Positions 51,392-57,354 of a DNA stretch of 57,354 nucleotides are shown here, one piece after another. Below the pieces are notes generated by a model. The model was given only the letters and a program-made list of their open reading frames with translations, was not told the DNA's origin and did not search any database. The DNA lies in assembly GCA_910587735.1 (NCBI GenBank), contig CAJUNT010000016.1:1-57354 (forward strand), read 5' to 3'. Each line of letters starts with the position of its first letter. Within the stretch, counting starts at the first letter, position 1. The translations under genes and the position numbers were made by a program. The DNA is from an uncultured Clostridia bacterium. GTDB taxonomy: Bacteria; Bacillota; Clostridia; Lachnospirales; Anaerotignaceae.

Positions 51392-53384
51392 ATACAATAT
51401 TTTCATTTTCTTCTTTCCATTTTTTCAGTCTTTCTATCCCTTTTGACCAATCAACTTTTTCACTACCTACTGCTTTTGGCAATGCAACCACTTCCGCTAA
51501 ATCATCATTATTTTTGATATTATTTTCGCTGTATAATATTGGTTCTGCAATTTTTGCTCTAACTGTGTTATTTTTTTCATTTTCTGTATTTTTGATTGCC
51601 TTTTCAAGCAACAATGTTAATGTGTCTTTTTGTTCCATTTCTTTTTTTGCCTGATAATTTGCCACACGTTTTATAGCATTTCTGTTTTGCTGTTGTTGTT
51701 TTTTGACTTCCTGTTTGCTTGCTGTATAACTCAATTCTTCTTTTAATACTGCAATACATAAAAATCTTTTTTGATTGTCGTATATTCTTACACTGCTCAA
51801 ATCTTCTGGATTGTATCTAACATATACATTTTGTCCAAAATATCCCAGCCATAATTCTTCATTCCAATATTGTAGCTGTTTGCCATAAAATGTAAGTGTC
51901 ACACCGTTTTTACCTACTTTCAGCATACCTGTATTACTTTTTGCATATCTCATAAACATCAGCTCTTCTTTTTCTTTTGGTAATATTCTTTGTGTGATTA
52001 AATTTTCTGCAAATATTTCATCAGGACATTTTCCTCTCATTCCTGCACCCTCATGAGGCTGTTTGTTGTACCAGCCTTCTATGTAAATATCCACATACTG
52101 TATCAATTCCTCTATGTTAGGCAATCTCTTCCTACTTTTTACTACCTTTTTCAATCTGTCAGGGCGTTCCAATATCGTACCTCCTGTATAACTTTCAAAT
52201 AACTTGCTGAACTGTTCTTTTACAGTGCAAAACGCTCTTTCTATGCCTTTTCCCCTTGCATTTCTGGGAAGTGCAGTGCGAAATTCTATTCCTAAATCGT
52301 CTAATATAGAAGGTAACTTCAGTTCTTCTCCGTTTTTTCTTTTTTTCCTAAAACCATTTCCACCTAAATCATGAAATAAAAACTCTCGTCCGTTGTCAGT
52401 GTATATGCTTCTAGGTACACCAAATTTTTCACAACCCTTTTTTAGTGCATATATTGTTGCGTCAGAACTAGGCGCATCTGTCACACACCAGCCCATCATT
52501 TTTCTGCTCCTTACGTCCATAAATGCCGTCAAATATACTCTCACAGGTTTGCCCTCTTTTTCCACCATAATATCAAATGTGTGGTTGTCTGCTACCCATA
52601 TGTCATTACTTTCTAAATCCTCATACATTCTCTTGATGTATGGTGCACATTTGTCTATAAATACCTTTTCCCTTTCTCTAAAATATAATTTAATAGCTTT
52701 TGGTATTTTTTCAGCACTTCTTTTAAATGTAGTATAACAAGGCATTTCTATATTTTGCCCCTCAAAATAAAGTGCTGTTTCTCTCATACATTGCTTGATG
52801 CTAGGCTTGTTTTCATTCAGATAGTAATATTCAAATACATCAAATATTTCTTTTGTCATTTTTCTGTTGTGATTGCCGTGCTTTCCACGCCCGTCAGTAA
52901 GTGAAGCCTCTCCTTCCATTACAAAACTGTTCCACTTTCTGTAAAGCGTTCTCCTGCTCAAATGTAAACCCTCATTTTGCACATTCATAACTTGTATAAA
53001 TGTGTTATCCGCTTTTTCTTTGTCCTCTTCTTTTTCCCTGTAACTTTGCCAGCTTTCCAATAACTTCCGCCAAAATATCGCATTTTCTTTCTCTTTTTCT
53101 GTCAAATCTGCTGTTGTTTTGCTTTCCTGTTCCTCTGTTTCTTGTTCTTGAACTTGTTTTTCTGTTTCCTTCCGTAGCTTCTTTAAATATCTTTTGTATT
53201 TCATTTGAATTTTTTCATCTAGCTTGGAAAGTGGTATTCTATACTCCATACCGCCTTGCCCTGTAGATAGGCCTGTTTTTTGTATTGCTTCAATTTTTCT
53301 CTTTGTAATGCAATTTCTGATATATCTTTCAGTGCAGCCTTTTATTTCTGCAAGCTGTTTTACTGTCAAATAAATTTCCTCCAT
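51387..53384 (-). CDS. MuA-like DDE transposase
   Basis: A 665-residue transposase. N-terminal MuA-type HTH domain (EEIYLTVKQLAEIKGCTERY), a central rve/DDE core with D266 (VADNHTFD), D330 (IYTDNGREF) and E382 (ARGKGIERAF), close to the positions 269/336/392 of MuA, and a C-terminal beta-barrel and MuB-contact region. The ATG at 53384 follows AAGGTGG. It inserts and replicates the phage by transposition. Confidence 0.95.
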   Translation of the reverse strand: MEEIYLTVKQLAEIKGCTERYIRNCITKRKIEAIQKTGLSTGQGGMEYRIPLSKLDEKIQMKYKRYLKKLRKETEKQVQEQETEEQESKTTADLTEKEKENAIFWRKLLESWQSYREKEEDKEKADNTFIQVMNVQNEGLHLSRRTLYRKWNSFVMEGEASLTDGRGKHGNHNRKMTKEIFDVFEYYYLNENKPSIKQCMRETALYFEGQNIEMPCYTTFKRSAEKIPKAIKLYFREREKVFIDKCAPYIKRMYEDLESNDIWVADNHTFDIMVEKEGKPVRVYLTAFMDVRSRKMMGWCVTDAPSSDATIYALKKGCEKFGVPRSIYTDNGREFLFHDLGGNGFRKKRKNGEELKLPSILDDLGIEFRTALPRNARGKGIERAFCTVKEQFSKLFESYTGGTILERPDRLKKVVKSRKRLPNIEELIQYVDIYIEGWYNKQPHEGAGMRGKCPDEIFAENLITQRILPKEKEELMFMRYAKSNTGMLKVGKNGVTLTFYGKQLQYWNEELWLGYFGQNVYVRYNPEDLSSVRIYDNQKRFLCIAVLKEELSYTASKQEVKKQQQQNRNAIKRVANYQAKKEMEQKDTLTLLLEKAIKNTENEKNNTVRAKIAEPILYSENNIKNNDDLAEVVALPKAVGSEKVDWSKGIERLKKWKEENENIVF

Positions 53385-53412
53385 ATTATTTACCACCTTT
53401 TAAAAAATTTGT

Positions 53413-53441
53413 TTGCAAAAATATATTTTTTGTGGTATACT
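53413..53441 (+). promoter_or_regulatory. Promoter directed against the transposase leader
   Basis: TTGCAA (53413-53418), 17-base spacer, TATACT (53436-53441) on the plus strand, in the leader of muA (minus strand). Confidence 0.65.
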
Positions 53442-53447
53442 CTATCT

Positions 53448-53506
53448 AATTCAGATATTTTATTAGCGACTGAACGGAGTTCCCTTCTCCAACAGTCGCC
53501 TTTTTT
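53448..53506 (+). ncRNA. Predicted ~60-nt antisense RNA upstream of muA
   Basis: From a predicted start near 53448 to a strong terminator: GCGACTG (53466-53472) pairs with CAGTCGC (53493-53499), inner stem GGAG/CTCC with loop TTCCCTT, then TTTTTT. No ORF. It would be complementary to the muA mRNA leader and could act as a transposition-control RNA, as antisense RNAs do in some insertion sequences. Confidence 0.55.
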
Positions 53507-53514
53507 ATACCACT

Positions 53515-53822
53515 TTATTGTCTTTCTTTTTGTCTTTGTATTTCTTCTAAAGCATAAAGAATATTTTGTTTGCAGTGTTCTGCAACCATTTCCAGCGTAA
53601 CAGAATCCGCCTTTTCATGATATAAAATATTGCAAAACGTTGATATTAATAAAGACATTGCTACATCTCTGCTGATATGTTTATTGCTTAAAATCGTTCC
53701 ATTTTTGTCCTGGTTTTCTACAATCATTATCATATTGCGTTCTTCTATACAACTGTTATTTTTCTCTATAATTTTTTTAAATCCTGTATCAACTCATCTT
53801 GATAAAAATAATATTTTTTCAT
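53515..53822 (-). pseudogene. Small early phage gene with single-base frameshift
   Basis: From ATG 53822 (GGAG 8 bases upstream) the frame MKKYYFYQDELIQDLKK stops after 18 codons. One base out, it continues IIEKNNSCIEERNMIMIVEN to the TGA at 53515. Adding one A to the seven-A run near 53770-53776 restores a 102-residue protein. As it stands only a 72-residue product from an internal ATG (53733) without a ribosome site could be made. Function unknown. Confidence 0.65.
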
Positions 53823-53863
53823 TTTTACTGCTCCATTTCTCTTTACTGTACCATTTTGACATT

Positions 53864-54466
53864 TTAATCAATCATTCCCATACTTTCCGCATAAAAACAT
53901 ATCGTTTTAGGAGATATTTCAAATCCCTCTGACTGCAATATTTTAGAAATTCCAGTATAACTATGTTTTCCAGAATAAAGTAGCCTTTCAATTCTTCTTT
54001 TTACTTTCATTTCCAGCTTTTCAAGTTCTCTTTCGGCATACTTTTCTCTTTCTGATTTATCTTCTAACTCTTGTATTATCATGGGTACTACTTGACATAT
54101 CGTTTCTTTTACAATGTCTTGTATGCTGTATTGACTTGTCCCGTTTATGTAATTTCCCGTTTGCCTGATAGAAGGTAATACTTCATCAAATACCCATTTT
54201 TCAAATTCCTCTGCTTTAGGAAGTCTGGAACGAATAATTAACCTATAAACATCACCTTCAGGTATAAAATTAACTTCTTGTTCTCCACCTTCAGTAAGGT
54301 AGCGTTGTTTCATCGCCCCCTTACAATGTCTTGCTACAGCATCCTTTGGTATTGAATATCCTAATGCTTTTGCTACATCATTTGCCATAAAATACTGTTT
54401 TCCTTCAATAAAAATCATTCTCAGCTGTCCAAATTCTTGGTTCTCAAATAACATCACTTGCTGCAT
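53864..54466 (-). CDS. Phage antirepressor (BRO-N domain)
   Basis: A 200-residue protein. Residues 1-~110 are a BRO-N domain: QLRMIFIEGKQYFMANDVAK, ALGYSIPKDAVARHC and LPKAEEFEKWVFDEVLPSIR. The C-terminal part has a coiled coil and a small HTH (HSYTGISKILQSEGFEISPK). Such proteins counter phage repressors or bind DNA. It is early, behind the leftward promoter, with AAAGGGG before the ATG. Confidence 0.9.
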   Translation of the reverse strand: MQQVMLFENQEFGQLRMIFIEGKQYFMANDVAKALGYSIPKDAVARHCKGAMKQRYLTEGGEQEVNFIPEGDVYRLIIRSRLPKAEEFEKWVFDEVLPSIRQTGNYINGTSQYSIQDIVKETICQVVPMIIQELEDKSEREKYAERELEKLEMKVKRRIERLLYSGKHSYTGISKILQSEGFEISPKTICFYAESMGMID

Positions 54467-54545
54467 ATTATTTCCCCTTTCGCTTTCTTATTTCTTTGTT
54501 GCGCCGTTTGGACATTGTGTACTGTATTTTTCAACAAGCTTTTTA

Positions 54546-54713
54546 TTATATTGATAATTTTTCTTTCTTTTTCTGCTCTTCATTAACTTGCTGGCTAAAA
54601 AGTAAAGCTTGTATAGTATTTAATACATATGATTGATTTGATGGTGTTAACAGACTTGATAAAGAACTAATTTCAAGTACTGTTTTACAGGATATGTTTT
54701 TATTATTTTTCAT
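54546..54713 (-). CDS. Small early phage protein, unknown
   Basis: A 55-residue protein: MKNNKNISCKTVLEISSLSS, then LLTPSNQSYVLNTIQALLFS and a charged tail. GGAGGG lies before the ATG. It is the first gene of the leftward early operon, the place of ner/cro-type regulators in Mu, but no HTH is evident. Confidence 0.65.
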   Translation of the reverse strand: MKNNKNISCKTVLEISSLSSLLTPSNQSYVLNTIQALLFSQQVNEEQKKKEKLSI

Positions 54714-54802
54714 AAAATCCCTCCTATATATTTGACTGTATCATTACATTTTTGAATTTATTTTGCTTGTTTAAATACAATATAGCATTTATATTTTATA
54801 TT

Positions 54803-54886
54803 TGCTTGTGTCAATACTTATTTGCTGATTTTTTTGATTTTATATATACATTTTATATTGACACAAGCATTTGCTTTTGATATAAT
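54803..54886. promoter_or_regulatory. Divergent early/repressor promoters with shared inverted operator
   Basis: A perfect 14-bp inverted repeat: TGCTTGTGTCAATA (54803-54816) and TATTGACACAAGCA (54856-54869). Each arm contains a TTGACA -35 box. Rightward: TTGACA 54858-54863, 17-base spacer, TATAAT 54881-54886 (repressor). Leftward: TTGACA 54814-54809 with a weaker -10 near 54791 (early operon). Confidence 0.85.
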
Positions 54887-54909
54887 AAAAAAAAGGTGGT
54901 GAAACTAAA

Positions 54910-55248
54910 ATGACATTTGCTAATAAATTAAAATTAATACGAAAAACCAATAATTTAACCCAATCTGAATTTGCTGAATCTATTGGTATTTCAAGAGGAA
55001 ACTTATCTGGTCTTGAATTAGGTAAGGTATCTCCAACACCTCTTTTAATTAATTGTGTTTCTTTAATGTACAATGTTGATAAAAATTGGCTTATTGATGA
55101 AAACAATAATGATTTAAGTGCATTAAATGGCTCAATAAATATGGCAACATTAATTGGTGAAAAATATGGGCAACTTGATGATAAATACAAAAAGTTTGTA
55201 GAAAATCAAATATTGCAATTATTGGAGATGCAAAAAAGTAATTCTTAA
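54910..55248 (+). CDS. XRE-family phage repressor
   Basis: A 112-residue protein with an N-terminal lambda-like HTH (KLIRKTNNLTQSEFAESIGI, SRGNLSGLELGKVSPTPLL) and a C-terminal helix region (YGQLDDKYKKFVENQILQLL). It is divergent from the early operon and should bind the inverted operator between them, holding lysogeny. AAGGTGG precedes the ATG. Its role matches Mu c, though that protein has a different fold. Confidence 0.88.
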   Translation: MTFANKLKLIRKTNNLTQSEFAESIGISRGNLSGLELGKVSPTPLLINCVSLMYNVDKNWLIDENNNDLSALNGSINMATLIGEKYGQLDDKYKKFVENQILQLLEMQKSNS

Positions 55249-55926
55249 CAGTATTATGCCAACCATGAAGAATATGGCATATTAGAAAAAGAGTACACTC
55301 GTTTTTCTGCTCGTTTCCAGTCAAAACAATGTCCTTACTGCCAAAACATAATAGAAAAACTTTCTACTCGTAGTCGTGTTTGCCCTCACTGCAAAAAACA
55401 ACTTTATATCAAACAAAATTTTCATTCAGATGAGTATATGTTACTTTCTTGGGAAGAATTTAGACCATTACAGCAAGAACGTCTTTCTTTTGATTGGGAT
55501 AGATATACAGCAGAAGCAGAATTTCACTTAAAGCGTAGAGATTTCGGCTTATATCGTAATGCAAAATATGCTTTGTTGGAAACAGGCTTTGCACAACATA
55601 AATTTTCTCCTTATGGAATGCTTGTAAAATGCTTTGAAATCTATTATTTAGATTTTTCTGGACCGAATAACGTTCATGGGCTAAATTCTTCTATTTGTTC
55701 AGCATTTAAACAAGATACCTTTATTGCTCCCGCTGTATTGAGTTGGATAGAAGATGCTGTTAAAGATTATCCTCAAACTTTAGAACAGTACGAACAAATT
55801 TTTTTAACTGAAATGGAAAAAGTTCGACTTCCAGAACAAAAAACACTACCTAAAACTGCATGGAATAAACTAAAAAAACTTATAAAAGAATGTTTAGAAT
55901 ATTCTGATGAAGAAGGGATTGATTAA
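55249..55926 (+). pseudogene. 5'-truncated zinc-ribbon gene at the prophage edge
   Basis: The frame is open from just after the repressor stop (in the same frame) to 55926, but lacks an ATG before 55438. It encodes YYANHEEYGILEKEYTRFSA, then CPYC (55340s) and CPHC (55380s), a zinc ribbon of rubredoxin-like spacing, and a helical 160-residue C-terminal region. The missing N-terminus suggests truncation by prophage insertion or rearrangement; a shorter product from ATG 55438 would lack the zinc ribbon. Confidence 0.65.
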
Positions 55927-56087
55927 TGCTTTCCCTTTTTTCTTTTGCTCTTATCTTTATATAGTCATTATCATTCTTTTTTTGTTACCATTTTTTTAAT
56001 TTTTGTTTTTACTGTTTGCTGATGCACACTCAAAAGGCATAATTGCTCCACTTCTTCAATCATTTTAAACATTCTTATTTTTTAATA

Positions 56088-56390
56088 TTAAATAACTTCT
56101 AATTTATCATCTTTCATAATTTCTACTATCATTTTGGCTATCATTTTTATTCTGTACTCTATTGGGAGAAATTTATAATGTTGTTCTAATATTCCACATA
56201 TAGCATTTAATAATATCGCTATTTCTGTATAAGGTTTTATGTTTTCACTTGCTACTATTGTTGTCCTTTCTTTTTTGCTTGCCATCATTATGATATTGAT
56301 TTCTTTATCATTACTGCATTCCGCTATGATTTCGTTAAATTTTTCTAATGTTTTATGTAGTTGTTTATCAGAATCAAATTCTTGCTTCAT
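56088..56390 (-). CDS. Hypothetical helical protein
   Basis: A 100-residue protein: MKQEFDSDKQLHKTLEKFNE, IIAECSNDKEINIIMMASKK and ILEQHYKFLPIEYRIKMIAK. Mostly helical, no recognised domain. It lies 7 bases after a small membrane protein gene, same strand, so they are probably one transcript. GAGTAACAATGTT-type leader with GGGAG before the ATG. Confidence 0.55.
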   Translation of the reverse strand: MKQEFDSDKQLHKTLEKFNEIIAECSNDKEINIIMMASKKERTTIVASENIKPYTEIAILLNAICGILEQHYKFLPIEYRIKMIAKMIVEIMKDDKLEVI

Positions 56391-56397
56391 AACATTG

Positions 56398-56697
56398 TTA
56401 CTCCCTTCTTTTTTTGAATTTCTTCTTTAAGTAAACTATTAAACTGCCTATTATAAATACTACGCATGAAAACAGTCCAATTACAACACTTGCTATAAAT
56501 AAAACCATACTCACTATTGTAGTAAAAATAATTGTAATAATACTTACTATCCACTCTACTAAATTACTTGCGACCTCTACCATAAATATTGCAACTGCCA
56601 TCATTGCTATTAATATCAAACATACCCCTATTGATTTGCTTGCATAAATTTCCCCTTTCTTTAATTTATTTTTATAGTACACTGAACTATTTTTCAT
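56398..56697 (-). CDS. Small membrane protein
   Basis: A 99-residue protein with three hydrophobic segments: KSIGVCLILIAMMAVAIFMV, VEWIVSIITIIFTTIVSMVL and IASVVIGLFSCVVFIIGSLI, and a basic tail (KKKFKKRRE). Probably spans the membrane three times. Function unknown. Confidence 0.6.
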   Translation of the reverse strand: MKNSSVYYKNKLKKGEIYASKSIGVCLILIAMMAVAIFMVEVASNLVEWIVSIITIIFTTIVSMVLFIASVVIGLFSCVVFIIGSLIVYLKKKFKKRRE

Positions 56698-57113
56698 TCT
56701 TTTTCATTTTTGTACTTTGCCATTCTTTTTGAGCCATTTTTTCGCTTTTCCTTTTCTTATTCTCTCAACTCCTTGATTTTACTAGCTTCTTCGGCTAAGG
56801 AACAAAAAGCCTTGTTCCTTAGTATTTGTTCCTTAGTATTTTCCTTTTTCCTTCAGCACTTTTCTTGTTTTTTTCCTTTTTGAAAAACTGTTAAACATTG
56901 ATTTTACTAGCTTTTAAAAAAGTTAAAAAAAGAGTTAAAAAATCCCTCTCATTTTTTTAACTTCCTCCTTTCGCTTCTGTTTTTCCTTTTTTCCTCGTCC
57001 ATAAAGAATGGCAATCAATTTTTATTTTTTCTCGCAATCCCTTGCTATTCCTGTATTTCTCGCCTTTTTAACATTTTTTCCACCCTCTTTTTTTTGCCAT
57101 TCTTACTGCTACA
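56698..57113. other. Repeat-rich intergenic region
   Basis: No gene larger than short leaders. It holds TTGATTTTACTAGCTT twice (56772-56787 and 56896-56911), an inverted repeat CTAAGGAACAA (56795-56805) / TTGTTCCTTAG (56812-56822) followed by a tandem copy of TTGTTCCTTAGTATT (56812-56826, 56826-56840), and a loosely 11-bp-spaced set of GTTAAA/TTTTAAAA units (56890-56940). Confidence 0.7.
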
Positions 57114-57353
57114 TTACACCATGCGTTGTACGCTGTCCTGTTTCGGGGCGTTTACGGTGGCTTTTGCCCTCTCTAAGCGGCTTCTGATACTGCGGGGGTA
57201 TTCCTGTCTGGGTGTGGGCTTTTCGGCGGCTCTTGCGGCGTTCTGTGCGTTTTGGGTGAGTGCTTCCAGTACGGCGGTGCGGTCAAAATCATCACCCAGT
57301 TTCCGGGCGGTGATTGGCTTCGTCCTGTCCGGCGTGAGATACGATAACCTCCC
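57114..57353 (-). CDS. C-terminal end of a GC-rich relaxase-like gene (partial)
   Basis: 79 codons open from the window edge to a TAA at 57114: LSYLTPDRTKPITARKLGDD, FDRTAVLEALTQNAQNAARA and ending QDSVQRMV. The ITARKLGDDFDR stretch recalls C-terminal regions of relaxases on Bacillota integrative elements, but this is a memory-based guess. GC content and codon use (GCC, CGC, CTG) differ sharply from all other genes here. Confidence 0.5.
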   Translation of the reverse strand, partial: GRLSYLTPDRTKPITARKLGDDFDRTAVLEALTQNAQNAARAAEKPTPRQEYPRSIRSRLERAKATVNAPKQDSVQRMV

Positions 57354-57354
57354 C

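Larger units (their letters stand above)
19206..55256 (-). mobile_element. Mu-like transposable myophage prophage
   Basis: About 36 kb carrying MuA, MuB, GemA, Mor, Gp27/terminase, sheath, tape measure, baseplate J, late-control D, fibres, holin and amidase, with a divergent XRE repressor at the right. Orientation is reversed: phage left end at right. Ends are approximate. A weak terminal inverted match supports them: TAAAACTGTTAA at 19208 against TAATACTGTTAA (minus strand) ending near 55256. I could not find a convincing 5-bp target duplication. Confidence 0.8.

Noticed and set aside
53822..53864. Very short ORF starting MSKWYSKEKW between antirepressor and broken gene
   Set aside because: No ribosome site and it overlaps the leader of the next gene; not supported as a gene.
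56690..56745. 16-codon frame MAQKEWQSTK before the membrane protein
   Set aside because: Could be a leader peptide, but there is no clear ribosome site and no further support.

Overview
The window is AT-rich DNA (genes with poly-A/T runs, strong AGGAGG-type ribosome sites, Gln/Lys/Asn-rich proteins) from a low-GC member of the Bacillota. Gene families (Rpn-type nuclease, XkdX, phiLC3-type holin, MocR regulators, LtrA introns) fit Clostridia and perhaps Lachnospiraceae, but no marker gene fixes the genus. The last ~240 bases are clearly GC-rich and of different origin.

Layout. (1) 1-8.6 kb looks like chromosomal backbone: a PLP-dependent decarboxylase facing a MocR-type regulator, a SAM methyltransferase, and a leftward alkylation-damage repair cluster (Ada-AlkA fusion, two MGMT-type proteins, a QueG-like iron-sulfur protein, an ABM-fold monooxygenase), then an Rpn-type nuclease. 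(2) 8.95-19.2 kb is a decayed mobilizable or conjugative segment: relaxase, MobC, and one very large methylase/helicase gene broken by two in-frame stops and by a 2.8 kb group II intron. Splicing the intron would restore the reading frame exactly. (3) About 19.2-55.25 kb is a Mu-like transposable prophage with a contractile tail, read mostly right to left. Its order from the right is: repressor and divergent early promoter, antirepressor, MuA transposase, MuB ATPase, GemA, Mor-type activator, small and large terminase, head-tail connectors, sheath, then a portal-MuF-ADP-ribosyltransferase fusion and a protease-scaffold-capsid fusion, then tail tube, frameshifted tail chaperone, tape measure, baseplate, fibres, holin, a cytosine methyltransferase and amidase. 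(4) 55.25-57.11 kb holds a 5'-truncated zinc-ribbon gene, two small unknown genes and a repeat-rich intergenic stretch. (5) 57.11-57.35 kb is the GC-rich tail end of a relaxase-like gene.

Within the prophage several units run against the main transcription and look like lysogeny-expressed accessory genes: hicAB, an XRE regulator, and a cluster of tiny membrane peptides with its own promoter and palindromic operator. A fourth accessory unit, a possible type I toxin-like peptide with a matching upstream ORF and 5'/3' pairing, runs leftward between the tail chaperone and tape measure genes.

The most unusual signals are: the triple fusion portal-MuF-ART with head genes placed between the sheath and tube genes; arrays with an exact 11-bp period built on TTTTAAAA/GTTAAAA in at least five intergenic sites; a dispersed three-hairpin module (about nine copies) whose stems change in a compensatory way; a canonical A AAA AAC frameshift site; and a short predicted RNA antisense to the transposase leader. 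Boundaries of the prophage, a target duplication and all family assignments were judged by eye only.
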